NCBI GenBank assembly: GCA_047629355.1
Contig: JBLHWU010000005.1
Span: 1-54,108 of the forward strand
Source of the DNA: CAYUNA01 sp047629355
GTDB lineage: Bacteria; Bacteroidota; Bacteroidia; Chitinophagales; Saprospiraceae
Reading direction: 5' to 3'
Length of the DNA stretch: 54,108 nucleotides
A program made the position numbers and the translations under genes. The notes under the pieces were generated by a model. It was not told the DNA's origin, searched no databases, and worked only from the letters and a program-made list of their open reading frames with translations. Shown piece after piece: positions 27,122-36,363 of the stretch. Positions within the stretch are counted from its first letter, which is position 1; the number at the start of each line of letters is the position of its first letter.

Positions 27122-28042
27122 ATGAAAAACTGGACTGTTTTATGGATGCTGTTTTTAATTATGGGCTGTCAAAGTCAAGAATCGCCCGATGGTTTTGGAT
27201 TAATATCTGCAAGTGACGAGGAGTATCTCAAAGATGTAACTGTTCATGTTTCCGATTGGGAGACCGAATTTCCAGAACATAGTCTTTTGACTTCTGGTAC
27301 CACTAATGCCAACCAACTCGCTTACCATACACCACCCCCTCCTCCACAAACCAATCAATCCCCGAAAAAAGCAAAGCCTAAAATCATCAAAACGGCAACC
27401 ATTAATATGGAACTCGCGGACTACGAAGCCGATGACCAACGCATTCGAGATTTGGTCAAAATGGTGGATGGCTATATTTCGAGTGAAGACCAGAAGAATC
27501 AGTATTATCAGATGCAGAATACGATGGTCGTTCGATTGTCGCCTGAAAAGCTGGATAATTTTCTACATCAACTTAAAAAAATTGGCAAAAAAGTGTTGAA
27601 TCACAATGTCAATTCTAAGGATGTGACGAAGGAATTTCTGGATATGGAAATCCGCATTAAATCCAAGGAGGAAGTCATTGCGCGGTATCGAGAATTGTTA
27701 AAAAAAGCGAAGATGGTAGAGGAAATTTTGCAAGTAGAAAATGAATTGCGAGTCGTAATTGAGGAATTAGAATCAGTGAAAGGGCAACTGAATTATTTGA
27801 AAAATCAGATTGGATTGAGTACGGTAACGATTCAATATTTTATGACTAAAGACCAACCTGGCGCAGAAAAACCAGGTTTCTTTTCCAATATCGGCGAGGC
27901 AATTGGTGATGGTTGGTATGGGTTGAAAAATTTTGTTATTGGAATGGTTACCATTTGGCCATTCTTGATAATAATGGGTTTTATTGGGTATTTTTTGCGC
28001 CATTTTTTGAGAAGAAGAAGAAGAAGAGAGAATAAAGCTTAA
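27122..28042 (+). CDS. DUF4349 domain lipoprotein
   Basis: A 306-residue lipoprotein with a lipobox at Cys16 (LIMGC). A linker with a proline run (TPPPPPQ) leads to the DUF4349 domain. The domain begins near KIIKTATINMELADYEADDQ and contains a long coiled coil (about 195-255, EVIARYRELLKKAKMVEEIL). A transmembrane segment lies near 272-292, followed by a strongly basic tail with six consecutive Arg. Family members are widespread envelope proteins of unproven function. It is a single gene between a repeat element and a strong terminator. Confidence 0.9.
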   Translation: MKNWTVLWMLFLIMGCQSQESPDGFGLISASDEEYLKDVTVHVSDWETEFPEHSLLTSGTTNANQLAYHTPPPPPQTNQSPKKAKPKIIKTATINMELADYEADDQRIRDLVKMVDGYISSEDQKNQYYQMQNTMVVRLSPEKLDNFLHQLKKIGKKVLNHNVNSKDVTKEFLDMEIRIKSKEEVIARYRELLKKAKMVEEILQVENELRVVIEELESVKGQLNYLKNQIGLSTVTIQYFMTKDQPGAEKPGFFSNIGEAIGDGWYGLKNFVIGMVTIWPFLIIMGFIGYFLRHFLRRRRRRENKA

Positions 28043-28049
28043 AGATACT

Positions 28050-28097
28050 CTGAGACTTGGAAATACTTCAAATTTCCAAGTCTCAGAATTCCTTTTT
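28050..28097. terminator. Bidirectional terminator
   Basis: CTGAGACTTGGAAAT at 28050-28064 pairs perfectly with ATTTCCAAGTCTCAG at 28072-28086, followed by a T run. It separates converging genes. Confidence 0.9.
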
Positions 28098-28099
28098 TT

Positions 28100-28510
28100 T
28101 TAAAAATCAATCTTTTGCACCACATTTCCTTTCACCTCAAAACTACTATCCTCAAAACTCGGCGGTCCAAACACTCCTTTCGCATTATTCGAAAAACCAT
28201 AGCCTTCTTTTGGAATACCAAACATACCCGTATCCAGTTCGCCGTTACTATTTTCATCGTGAAAAACAGAAATTGCATATTTTCCATTTGGAATATTTTC
28301 TAAAACACATTCCGCCTTATTTCCATTGACAGCAGTGATACAATTTTGAAAATTTTTGTCCGCTTTCATAAAATTACCCGCCGAATCATACAATCCAACG
28401 TAGATTTTACCCTGAATAGGCTTAATTTTTGAAAACTGAACGGTAACTGTATTTTGTCCAAAAAGAAAAACAGGACACCCAATAATAAACGCAATAATAA
28501 AATTCTTCAT
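28100..28510 (-). CDS. DUF2141 domain secreted protein
   Basis: A 136-residue protein with a signal peptide (residues 1-18, ending FLFGQ) and a full DUF2141 domain. Characteristic parts are GKIYVGLYDSAGNFM, LENIPNGKYAISVFHDENSN, GELDTGMFGIPKEGYGFSNN and FGPPSFEDSSF. It is a small beta-sandwich periplasmic or surface protein of unknown role. Length and ends are typical. It precedes the SLC12-type transporter gene in genome order, but lies downstream of it in transcription. Confidence 0.9.
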   Translation of the reverse strand: MKNFIIAFIIGCPVFLFGQNTVTVQFSKIKPIQGKIYVGLYDSAGNFMKADKNFQNCITAVNGNKAECVLENIPNGKYAISVFHDENSNGELDTGMFGIPKEGYGFSNNAKGVFGPPSFEDSSFEVKGNVVQKIDF

Positions 28511-28549
28511 TCTTAATTCTTAATTTTTAATTTTTAATTTTTAATTAAA
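28508..28549. repeat. Short TTAATTTTTAAT tandem array
   Basis: The gap between the transporter and DUF2141 genes consists of AATTCTTAATTTTTAAT-type units repeated about four times. It is simple sequence inside a probable two-gene transcript. Confidence 0.6.
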
Positions 28550-30745
28550 TTAGGCTGTGACGTTTTCAATTCCTGAATCCAAAACGAATAGACAGGTGGA
28601 GTCCATCATTTTTATCGTTTTTCTAATTTTATCAAAATCTAACTCAGGCGGCAAGCCGAAAACATTCAAATCCGCAGTCGGTGCTTTCTGAATTTCTTCT
28701 TGGAATTTACCCGTCAAAACCGTCGCTTGAACATGAGGTAAACGAGCCAAGTCTATCATTTGTTGCATGAAGCGCATCGCTTTACTTCTCATCTCTTGGT
28801 CTTTGACAACGGTGATGATGCGGACATTTGCGCCCCAATTAAGCGTCAATTTATAGGACAACAACATAGATAAATGCAAATTCCCAATACCTTCTTCAAT
28901 CTGCCAATCTGGTCCTCGGTCACTAATCCAAATGTTGATATTCTGCTTTTGACCCAAGCCAGCTTTAGGATGACGGGCATATAAAACAACACCTATTTCT
29001 AGGCGGGCGGCTTCTTTGATAATTTTTGGAAATTCAGTCAAGGCTTCTCCCCTTTCGACCATATTTAAAAAGATAACATTGGGTTTAAAAAATGCACCGC
29101 GCATGGCTTGATTGCTAAAATTAACGCCATCTGCAAAGGATTCCGTTCGCATAATTGTCCAAGAAGAAAAGATGCCTGCTTCTTTAAATCCATCCGCAAT
29201 TCTTGGCAATTTATCCTTCAAACGCTTTTCATTTTCCCCTTCGCCAATCCCCAAAAGCATCGCGTAACCTTTCGGATAAACGACGTCTTTTATAAAAGAA
29301 AAAGTGCCGTTGACAATCGCCGCATCTGTTACCGGAACTAAGAAATTTGGCTTCCATGCTCGTTCTTGTTTGTGTTCTAAACCAGCCGTATGCTTCGCCG
29401 CCCATTCTGCAAAAGAGGAAAACATACCGCTACGAACATCCTCAAACGGCGTTTCTAAATGACTTTTATTTAATATCCCATAGACGACAACGACCACCAA
29501 AATCGACAATAAACTAATGACTGGATTGATAATAAACATCGCCATCACACTACTTATCAAGCCTATCCAAGGGATAAATTTATTGACTTTGAAAACAGGA
29601 CGAAAGCTCACCAAACCTAATTTTTGCTCTATAATAACGACCACATTCAACATGGCATAAGTGATAAGAAAAAACATCGTCACCAAAGGTGCAATTGCAT
29701 TCAAATCCCGTAGCAACATCGTCGCAAAAATGAGAATTCCGGTGACAATCATCGCATTTCGCGGCTGTCCTGTCTTATTTTGAAACGATAACCATTTACT
29801 TTTTGGTAAAACCTGATGTTCTCCCATTGCAAATAAAATACGGGAAGAACCGATAATTGACGCCAAAGCAGAAGAAAAAGTTGCGCCCAAAATACCTGCA
29901 ATAATCGCTGGTGGCCAGAAAGATTTGTCAATCATAACGTTGAAATTGGTCAACAATTCTTCCTCCGTCGCTGACCGTGCTATCCAATAGGCTAAGATTA
30001 AGTAAATGACCAAGCTAATCCCTATCGCATAAAGTGTTCCTTTGGGAATGCTACTTTTTGGATCTTCCAACTCACCCGACATGTTCGCGCCTGCCATGAT
30101 GCCCGTCGCTGCAGGAAAAAAGACGGCGAAGACAACCCAAAAATCAGTTTTTATAGCTGTATTTTCGCCAAAAGTGCCCCATCGAATCGCATCTTCTGAG
30201 GAAATGCCCATCGACCCATCATAGGCGGCAAAAGCGATAGAAATGAACGATGCAAAAATAACTACCATGATTATATACTGCGTTCGAATTGCCAAATCTG
30301 CGCTCTTGTAAGCAATCGCATAAAGCACGAAAAAGACCGCACAATCCACCAAAAAAGCAGGGTGTTCCGGGAAAATAAACTGCCAACCTTCTCGAAAACC
30401 AAAGATGTACATCGTGACCGCCAAGCCCTGTGAAATATAGCGCGGAATACCCAAACTACCCCCAACTTCCAAGCCCAACGACTGCGAAATAATGGCATAC
30501 GCACCTCCCGCACCTATCCGAATATTAGTGATAATCGAAGACATCGACAAGGCGGTACAAATCGTAATCCCAAAGGATAATAGAATAACTAACCAAGCTC
30601 CCAAAAGTCCAGCATTACCGACCACCCAACCGAGTCGGAGATACATAATTACACCCAAAATAGTGAGTAGTGTAGGCGTAAAAACACCGCCGAACATCCC
30701 GAATTTTTTCATCGGTGGAGTTATTGTTGACACATTGTTTTTCAT
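28550..30745 (-). CDS. Cation-chloride cotransporter-like (SLC12/APC) membrane protein
   Basis: About 731 residues from the preferred ATG at 30743-30745 (MKNNVSTITPPMKKFGMFGG). The open frame runs back to 30880, but the extra 45 residues look non-coding. Twelve or so membrane spans cover residues 20-440, beginning FGGVFTPTLLTILGVIMYLR, a hallmark of SLC12 proteins. Later come GANMSGELEDPKSSIPKGTL and SALASIIGSSRILFAMGEHQ. The C-terminal soluble half (about 470-731) matches the SLC12 regulatory domain. It is expected to move sodium or potassium together with chloride, or a related amino acid or cation. A TACTTTTG motif sits just upstream of the ATG. Confidence 0.88.
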   Translation of the reverse strand: MKNNVSTITPPMKKFGMFGGVFTPTLLTILGVIMYLRLGWVVGNAGLLGAWLVILLSFGITICTALSMSSIITNIRIGAGGAYAIISQSLGLEVGGSLGIPRYISQGLAVTMYIFGFREGWQFIFPEHPAFLVDCAVFFVLYAIAYKSADLAIRTQYIIMVVIFASFISIAFAAYDGSMGISSEDAIRWGTFGENTAIKTDFWVVFAVFFPAATGIMAGANMSGELEDPKSSIPKGTLYAIGISLVIYLILAYWIARSATEEELLTNFNVMIDKSFWPPAIIAGILGATFSSALASIIGSSRILFAMGEHQVLPKSKWLSFQNKTGQPRNAMIVTGILIFATMLLRDLNAIAPLVTMFFLITYAMLNVVVIIEQKLGLVSFRPVFKVNKFIPWIGLISSVMAMFIINPVISLLSILVVVVVYGILNKSHLETPFEDVRSGMFSSFAEWAAKHTAGLEHKQERAWKPNFLVPVTDAAIVNGTFSFIKDVVYPKGYAMLLGIGEGENEKRLKDKLPRIADGFKEAGIFSSWTIMRTESFADGVNFSNQAMRGAFFKPNVIFLNMVERGEALTEFPKIIKEAARLEIGVVLYARHPKAGLGQKQNINIWISDRGPDWQIEEGIGNLHLSMLLSYKLTLNWGANVRIITVVKDQEMRSKAMRFMQQMIDLARLPHVQATVLTGKFQEEIQKAPTADLNVFGLPPELDFDKIRKTIKMMDSTCLFVLDSGIENVTA

Positions 30746-30750
30746 GAATG

Positions 30751-30758
30751 CAAAAGTA
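30751..30758 (-). promoter_or_regulatory. Possible -7 element at the SLC12-like gene
   Basis: On the minus strand this reads TACTTTTG, a TAnnTTTG match ending 5 nt before the chosen ATG. If active, the transcript would be almost leaderless. No -33 element is clear. Confidence 0.35.
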
Positions 30759-30854
30759 GAAAAGTATTGGATATTTTTCTTAGTGAAAATATTTTCATAA
30801 AAAACTTTTTGGTTCTTTGACAAATCCCGTAAAATACAATATTCCTTAAATTTT

Positions 30855-30925
30855 ATGGACAAAGGGAGTTTGATGGGCAAAATCGGGATTGACGCCCAAT
30901 TTTTCTCCTCAAAACACTCATTGAT
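30855..30925 (+). repeat. Two-hairpin element, partial copy 4
   Basis: Only the 5' half is recognisable (ACAAAGGGAGTTTGATGGGC, then a diverged stem GGGCAAAAT/ATTTTTCTCCTC). The GC hairpin and tail are missing. Confidence 0.5.
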
Positions 30926-30969
30926 AAAGAATGAAACAAGCGTCTTAATGTAGAACTAACAACAATAAA

Positions 30970-31001
30970 AAAAGACGAATGAAAAATTCCATTCGTCTTT
31001 T
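30970..31001 (-). terminator. Terminator downstream of the small basic protein gene
   Basis: AAAAGACGAATG and CATTCGTCTTTT form a perfect 12-bp stem with an 8-nt loop, with A and T runs outside. It is placed to end minus-strand transcription from the small gene at 31112. Confidence 0.8.
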
Positions 31002-31111
31002 GAATTAAAGGTTTAAGTTTCAGATGTCGTTATAAATATCTTATTTAAATTTCTCCTTTTGATAAAAGGATAAGGTGTAAAAGTCAATTAGTAAGTAATT
31101 TTGTTGAAAAA

Positions 31112-31285
31112 CTAAACCATTTTCAAAGAATTCATACTTGCGTGTCGCGAGGGTATTTCTTGAAAAGATTTAATAGATTTTTGCCGATAAGATTTTATGG
31201 CATCTTTTGTTTTAACTGCTTTATTGGCAGCTTTTGTAATTTTTGAAACAACACGATTTAATCTGGAAGACGTTTGAGTGGACAT
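31112..31285 (-). CDS. Small basic hypothetical protein
   Basis: A 57-residue frame from the ATG at 31283-31285 (MSTQTSSRLNRVVSKITKAA). The open frame could extend 15 residues further upstream. It is Lys/Arg-rich with a helical central part and no signal or membrane segment. I do not recognise a family. Support comes only from its length, composition and the good terminator about 110 nt downstream on the same strand. Confidence 0.4.
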   Translation of the reverse strand: MSTQTSSRLNRVVSKITKAANKAVKTKDAIKSYRQKSIKSFQEIPSRHASMNSLKMV

Positions 31286-31330
31286 ACAAATTAAGTTTGC
31301 GTCTGCTAAGGAACAGAAACCAGTTAACAA

Positions 31331-31971
31331 ATAGGGACTAAGAAATTAATAAACTACTCAAATAGCACAGTTATTTTTCTTGTAGACATTTAGAAATTAG
31401 TGCATATACTTTGATATAGACTCCTTTTTAAATTTCTATAAATGGAAAAGAACAAGTCAGTCGGGTAGGATAATATTTTTAAAATCCCTTAGGTTTAAAT
31501 AAAATAGGCCTATCTCAAAAGATGTTATTCGGATGGAGGGGGAAATTGAAATTTTAATGGTGATTTTCCGAAAAAATAACCTAAAGTAGGCACAAAAGTG
31601 ATTAATAAATCTAAAGTCTCCGACAAGTCGGATGGATTGTCATTCATCAATTTATTGACTTAAATTTGAGTACTTTGGAGTATTCGTTTCTGGATATGTT
31701 CAAAAGGATAATGCAAATATAGTATTTTTTCCTATTATTCAAAAAAATAAAGTACTTTTCTTACAATTTTCATTTGGTCAAGTTACGAATTATGCAAATT
31801 TATAATTTACAGATTCTCAATTTCAGAAGAATAAAATTTTTATAACAGTAAAATACCTTTTTGAAAAAGGTATTTTTACCTCAATTTTGCCACATTTATA
31901 GAAAAAACCTTTTACTTTGTCAATTCAATCCATGTTACAAACAAATAACCAATCATTAATCAACTCCTTTC
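31331..31971. other. Non-coding AT-rich region
   Basis: No gene was found in about 640 nt. There is a small palindrome TCCGACAAGTCGGA near 31618-31632, and the possible sigma-gene promoter near the right end. Confidence 0.5.
31885..31919 (+). promoter_or_regulatory. Possible promoter of the second ECF sigma gene
   Basis: TTTTG at 31885-31889 is followed after 22 nt by TTACTTTG at 31912-31919. This approximates the Bacteroidota TTTG / TAnnTTTG pair about 50 nt before the ATG. Confidence 0.4.
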
Positions 31972-32559
31972 ATGTTCAAAATCTTCAAAAGACGTCCACA
32001 GCAACAGACTGACGCTGAATTGGTAGCTCGCTATCAAGACTCCAGCGATATGGATGTTTTGGGTGTTTTGTATGAACGATATGTAGAGTTGGTTTATGGG
32101 GTTTGCTTGAAATATTTTAAAGACTCGGGATTAGCGGAAGATGCGGTGATGAATATTTTTGAAGAACTGACCACCAAGGTCAAAAAGCATGACATTCAGA
32201 ATTTTCGTCCTTGGCTGCACGTTTTGGCAAAGAATCACTGTTTGATGCAATTGCGGAAGAAAAAAATCACCATTTCTTTTGACCCACAACTTATGCATTC
32301 TCAGGAAGTCGTGCATCCAACTTATGGTGAGGCACCTAAAAATGGTGAATCAAAAGCGCTGAAAGGCTGCATTGAAAAGTTATCAGATAACCAAAAACAG
32401 TGCGTCACTTGGTTTTATTTAGAAGAAAAATCATATAAAGATATTGCCCAAATGACTAATTTAGAACTTGGAAAAGTGCGGTCGTATATTCAAAATGGGC
32501 GGCGGAATTTGCGAAATTGTATGGAGGAAGCGCAATTAAAAATGAAAAATGAAAAATGA
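31972..32559 (+). CDS. ECF-type RNA polymerase sigma factor
   Basis: A 195-residue sigma-70 family protein. Region 2 is about 25-95 (LVARYQDSSDMDVLGVLYER, DSGLAEDAVMNIFEEL, WLHVLAKNHCLMQLR). Region 4 is about 130-185 (IEKLSDNQKQCVTWFYLEEK, SYKDIAQMTNLELGKVRSYI). It is followed, after a repeat element, by a gene whose product combines regulator-like and TonB parts, so the two probably form a surface-signalling or envelope-stress unit. Confidence 0.9.
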   Translation: MFKIFKRRPQQQTDAELVARYQDSSDMDVLGVLYERYVELVYGVCLKYFKDSGLAEDAVMNIFEELTTKVKKHDIQNFRPWLHVLAKNHCLMQLRKKKITISFDPQLMHSQEVVHPTYGEAPKNGESKALKGCIEKLSDNQKQCVTWFYLEEKSYKDIAQMTNLELGKVRSYIQNGRRNLRNCMEEAQLKMKNEK

Positions 32560-32594
32560 AAATTTTCACAAACAGGAAAGCTTCACAAAGTCAA

Positions 32595-32712
32595 AAATTC
32601 TCAGGTTTAAAAAAATATAGTGCGCGCTACCTGCGGCAGCGCAGATTGGTTTTTTGAAGGACAAAACGGTTTTTATAAAACCATTTTTTTCCTCAAACTC
32701 CCTTTATCAAAA
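32595..32712 (-). repeat. Two-hairpin interspersed element, copy 5
   Basis: Plus-strand order is GC hairpin first (GCGCGCTACCTGCGGCAGCG, 32622-32642), then the long hairpin GAAGGACAAAACGGTTTTT and TAAAACCATTTTTTTCCTC (32656-32694). It therefore runs on the minus strand. It separates the sigma gene from its partner. Confidence 0.8.
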
Positions 32713-32747
32713 CACAAGAAGACCATAATTTTTAATCCACAGTAGTA

Positions 32748-34226
32748 ATGAATTCGAATTCAAAACATAAAAATTGGCAGCAAAAATTGGGTCATTGGCT
32801 CAGTGGCGACGCCAATCGGCGGGACGAGCTTCACTTGGAAGAAATGGCTCGAGACGATACTTTCTTGGCAGATGCTATCGAGGGTTATCGGTCGTTACCA
32901 GAAGACAATCATACGCGCAAGGTGACGCAAATGAAGGCGAAGTTGCGGCAGCAAAATCAGCAGAAACAAGGCGTGGTTTGGATGAAAACTGCAGCGATTG
33001 GCGCGTTTTTAGTGCTTGCTTTATTTGAGTTGAGAGAATACAATCAATCTTTAAATGTTGAGGATTCTATTTCTCAAAAAGAAGTAGCTACCACTAATTC
33101 ATCTGAAGAAAATGAGCCCATATTTAAAAAAGATGCGCCAAAAACAACACCAACAAAAATAATTAATCCTGAAGAAATTACAAATGAGCCTACTGAAAAA
33201 ATAGTCGAAAAACGTAGCAAAACATCTACTCCAAATTTCGCTCAGAAAAAGACCAAGACTAAATCAAAAGCTTCAAAAAAACTAAAGGAAGAAGTCACTA
33301 CATTCGATTATTCATCAACTGCTGATGCGGTTACTTTTCAAGATGCCCCTCCCTCCCAGGTTCTGACCGCTACTAATAACAGTGCCGCTTTTACTACTAC
33401 TCCATCCAGTTCGAATCCTAATTCCAGTAACTATCCTAATGACCCTGGCGCACCAGAAGTATTCGTCGAAAAGCCTACTCCTTCCCCCTTAAATGAAGAA
33501 GAATTTGACAAAGCATTTGAGCCAGTTATTTTGTCCGCAGCCAACGATATTTCCACGGATAATGTGCTTGAAGAAAGTGCAGAACCAGATAGTTTTACCA
33601 ACAATAGCTATATTGGTCACGTGGTCAAAGGCAAAGTGCTATCCCAAAGAGGTGAGCCACTTATCGGTGCAAATGTGATTATCACAGGCACGCCTGCCGG
33701 AACGACTACGGACTTTGATGGAGATTTCACCTTGAATGTTCCGGCTAATGCGTCAATTGATATTCAGTATCTGGGCTATAAAGATTTACGCGTCGATTTG
33801 CAACATCAAGATGATTTAAAAATCAGCATGGAAGTAAGCGATATAGCGCTAGAGTCAGTGGCAATTGCGAGTAGAAAATCATCGTCAGAAAAGACTAAAA
33901 AAAGAAGTATGGATACCGTAGCAAGCAAAGAGATGAAGCAAGAAAATGTAAAAGTTGCTGCGCCTAAAATGGGCGTTTTGAAGTTTGAAAAATACATTCA
34001 GCAAAACCGACGCTATCCTGAGGAAGCCAAGGAAAATAACGTTTCTGATACCGTTGTTGTCCAATTTAAAGTAAAAGAAAATGGCGCGTTAACTGATTTT
34101 AAAATATTGAAATCCGTGGGTTTTGGTTGTGATGAAGAAGCGATTCGGTTATTGAAAGATGGACCAAAATGGGAGACAGAAATTGATACGGTTTTGAACT
34201 ATGAAATTGGATTTAAAGACTGGTAA
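32748..34226 (+). CDS. Regulator-like membrane protein fused to a carboxypeptidase-regulatory and a TonB C-terminal domain
   Basis: A 492-residue protein with an unusual order. Residues 1-75 are soluble and helical (WQQKLGHWLSGDANRRDELH), like the cytoplasmic part of anti-sigma proteins. A single transmembrane segment lies at about 81-95 (TAAIGAFLVLALFEL). Then comes a long Ser/Thr/Pro/Lys-rich periplasmic stretch to about 285. Residues about 291-370 form a carboxypeptidase-regulatory domain (GKVLSQRGEPLIGANVIITG). About 407-492 is a TonB C-terminal domain (KFEKYIQQNRRYPEEAKENN, VVVQFKVKENGALTDFKIL). It could sense sigma-related signals through contact with TonB receptors. The role is inferred from domains and from the ECF gene upstream. 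Confidence 0.85.
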   Translation: MNSNSKHKNWQQKLGHWLSGDANRRDELHLEEMARDDTFLADAIEGYRSLPEDNHTRKVTQMKAKLRQQNQQKQGVVWMKTAAIGAFLVLALFELREYNQSLNVEDSISQKEVATTNSSEENEPIFKKDAPKTTPTKIINPEEITNEPTEKIVEKRSKTSTPNFAQKKTKTKSKASKKLKEEVTTFDYSSTADAVTFQDAPPSQVLTATNNSAAFTTTPSSSNPNSSNYPNDPGAPEVFVEKPTPSPLNEEEFDKAFEPVILSAANDISTDNVLEESAEPDSFTNNSYIGHVVKGKVLSQRGEPLIGANVIITGTPAGTTTDFDGDFTLNVPANASIDIQYLGYKDLRVDLQHQDDLKISMEVSDIALESVAIASRKSSSEKTKKRSMDTVASKEMKQENVKVAAPKMGVLKFEKYIQQNRRYPEEAKENNVSDTVVVQFKVKENGALTDFKILKSVGFGCDEEAIRLLKDGPKWETEIDTVLNYEIGFKDW

Positions 34227-34334
34227 AGACGGCGCACCGTTGTCGGCTCAAGGCACACGGTGGCATTTGTTGTTTTTTTGAAATTAGTACTAAGTAGTTA
34301 TTCAAGTTAATCCTCTCGGATGATTTGGCGATTT

Positions 34335-35324
34335 TTAAAATTTAGAAATAATGACTCGTTTTGAAACTACTTTTCCATTGATATTTCCTTTAATAAAATA
34401 AATTCCAGCCGCTACATTTTCAATATAAAAAGCGTTATTTTTAAACTCAACATTTAGCTGTTTTCCAAAAACATCAAATAAAGCTAAGCCTATTTTATTG
34501 TTAAAATCAGCATTCATTTCCACTTGTAAAAACTGCCCGTTTTGAACTGGATTCGGAAAAATATTAATCGCAAACCCTTGATTGTCCGTATTTTCAATAA
34601 AATCTAAATCATTTTCATAAATTACGCCAATCGCATCTAAATCAAAACCGCTTGATGGAAAAGGCGTTGGAAAAGGGTCATTGACTGCATTGTCGTTTTG
34701 GTCATAAGTCGCGTAGTCTTCATCAGTCGAACCAACGACGTCAATCAGCCGAATATGGGTAATTTTATCAATGTCTAAATCCAGTTCGTCCGCCAATTCT
34801 TCCAAGTCAAAAGGTGTCCCAAACAGCGCTTCATATTTACCTGCAAAATTATTAATTTTAATCGCATCTATCCAGCCAAATGAGCCAATATCCTCGTCCG
34901 ATTGCGTTTCAGAAGTCGCAGGAAACCGCACAAAATTCTCCCCGTCTGAACTTACTTCTACAAAGGCTAATTCTAAAAATATCCCATCAAAAGAATTTTC
35001 AAAAACTGCGAAATCGAAGCCTTCGCCGTTTCGAATTGGTTTACCAAAAGTTAGCGTTGCAATACCGCCGTCGCCCAAAGAAACAACCTCGGGACTGTTT
35101 GCCATTCCGAGCCCAAATTCTGGTTCGCCTACTGCTGCCAATCCCAAACTTTCGTCAGCTATATATTGCCAGCCTCTTTCCAATTCGATGCCCGTTGCCC
35201 AAGCCACGAAAATCGAACTATCGGCTGCGATGGCAGTCGTACCAATTTGCCCTGCAGGTGGGGCGAATTGAGCAAAACTTTTGATAGATAAAAAGAGTAG
35301 GAATGTGAGATATTTAGTTTTCAT
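34335..35324 (-). CDS. T9SS type A sorting domain cell-surface protein
   Basis: A 329-residue exported protein. The signal peptide is residues 1-18 (LLFLSIKSFAQ). The central domain (VVSLGDGGIATLTFGKPIRN, GFDFAVFENSFDGIFLELAF) resembles the secreted proteins often found near Bacteroidota corrinoid or TonB receptors, but no receptor lies beside it. The C-terminus from about 250 (INIFPNPVQNGQFLQVEM, LFDVFGKQL, AAGIYFIKG) is a clear T9SS type A signal. Ligand unknown. It is oriented with the UbiA gene but separated by a hairpin, AAGCTGC and GCAGCTT, at about 35359-35391. Confidence 0.88.
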   Translation of the reverse strand: MKTKYLTFLLFLSIKSFAQFAPPAGQIGTTAIAADSSIFVAWATGIELERGWQYIADESLGLAAVGEPEFGLGMANSPEVVSLGDGGIATLTFGKPIRNGEGFDFAVFENSFDGIFLELAFVEVSSDGENFVRFPATSETQSDEDIGSFGWIDAIKINNFAGKYEALFGTPFDLEELADELDLDIDKITHIRLIDVVGSTDEDYATYDQNDNAVNDPFPTPFPSSGFDLDAIGVIYENDLDFIENTDNQGFAINIFPNPVQNGQFLQVEMNADFNNKIGLALFDVFGKQLNVEFKNNAFYIENVAAGIYFIKGNINGKVVSKRVIISKF

Positions 35325-35358
35325 TAATACTTCTTATTAAAACGGCAACTTTATTCAT

Positions 35359-35391
35359 CAAGCTGCTCTACTAAACTAAAACGGGCAGCTT
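35359..35391 (-). terminator. Hairpin downstream of the UbiA gene
   Basis: AAGCTGC and GCAGCTT enclose about 18 nt. It lies just past the UbiA stop and may end that transcript. The T run is weak. Confidence 0.45.
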
Positions 35392-35415
35392 GGCGACTAA
35401 AGTTATCGCTACATT

Positions 35416-36363
35416 TTAAATTTTTGAAATCAATAATAAAAAAATGCCGCCCAACATCACTACTTTCGCCAATCTACTCAAAGCATGAAATTCCACTTTC
35501 GTCTGCGCATTTTTTAATTTAAACAAGGCTATTAAAATCGGTAAAACAATCGCGACCACCAAAAAATTTACGCCCCAAATTTCACCATTAACAAATAACC
35601 AAAAGCCATAAAATCCAAGTAAGATTAATAACGATATACCAAAAAATCCAGCTATTATTTTCGCCCGTTCTTGTCCCAATAAAATTGGCAAAGTTTGGCA
35701 ACCCAATGCAGCATCACCTTCTTGGTCTTCAATGTCTTTTACAATTTCTCGAAACATCGTAGACGCATAAGCAAAGGCTAAATATACCCCAAAAATGATG
35801 GCGATTCGCTCCCCTATTTCGGTATGCGATTGAATCAATTTCAGAAAGGCAATTCGCTCTGCAAACAAGACGATTCCTGCCACGAATGCACAAAAAACAG
35901 AGACAACGACATTGCCCCAAAGCGCAACTTTTTTCAATTGCTTGGAGTACCACCAAAGTAAGAATACCGCTGCTGGATAAATAAAAAAGAGTAGGAAATT
36001 TTGGACATAAATGGCTAAATAAATGGAAATCGCCATTCCTAAGATGACTAAAAACCAATACAATTGCTGCGCTTTTTTAACCGATAAAAATTTACCAACT
36101 ACGACCTTTTCGGGCTTATTCAATTGGTCAATTTCATAATCTTCAATATCATTAATGACATAGCCTGCCGCAGCGATTAACACCGTTACAAAACTGAGTA
36201 ATGCAAAGCGAAAATCGTCCAAAACATAGGAATAACCAGCAATTTGTAAGGCAGGAACAAGAATCAAATATTCAAGTAAATACTGGGTAAAAACAACAAT
36301 TAATAGATTAGGTAGACGAACTAATCGTGCAAAAAGTGGCGCATATTTCAGCAAAGCCGTCAT
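35416..36363 (-). CDS. UbiA family prenyltransferase
   Basis: A 315-residue integral membrane enzyme with about eight or nine spans. The two metal and diphosphate-binding motifs are intact: NDIEDYEID at 71-79 and KDIEDQEGD at 209-217. It transfers a polyprenyl chain to an acceptor. In Bacteroidota such proteins are often labelled geranylgeranylglycerol-phosphate geranylgeranyltransferase-like, but the acceptor is not established here. Its ATG directly follows the TAG of the kdsC-like gene with no spacing, which suggests translational coupling. Confidence 0.9.
   Translation of the reverse strand: MTALLKYAPLFARLVRLPNLLIVVFTQYLLEYLILVPALQIAGYSYVLDDFRFALLSFVTVLIAAAGYVINDIEDYEIDQLNKPEKVVVGKFLSVKKAQQLYWFLVILGMAISIYLAIYVQNFLLFFIYPAAVFLLWWYSKQLKKVALWGNVVVSVFCAFVAGIVLFAERIAFLKLIQSHTEIGERIAIIFGVYLAFAYASTMFREIVKDIEDQEGDAALGCQTLPILLGQERAKIIAGFFGISLLILLGFYGFWLFVNGEIWGVNFLVVAIVLPILIALFKLKNAQTKVEFHALSRLAKVVMLGGIFLLLISKI

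Noticed and set aside
30746..30880. 45-residue upstream extension of the SLC12-like frame
   Set aside because: Its composition looks non-coding and a TAnnTTTG motif lies within it, just before the inner ATG.
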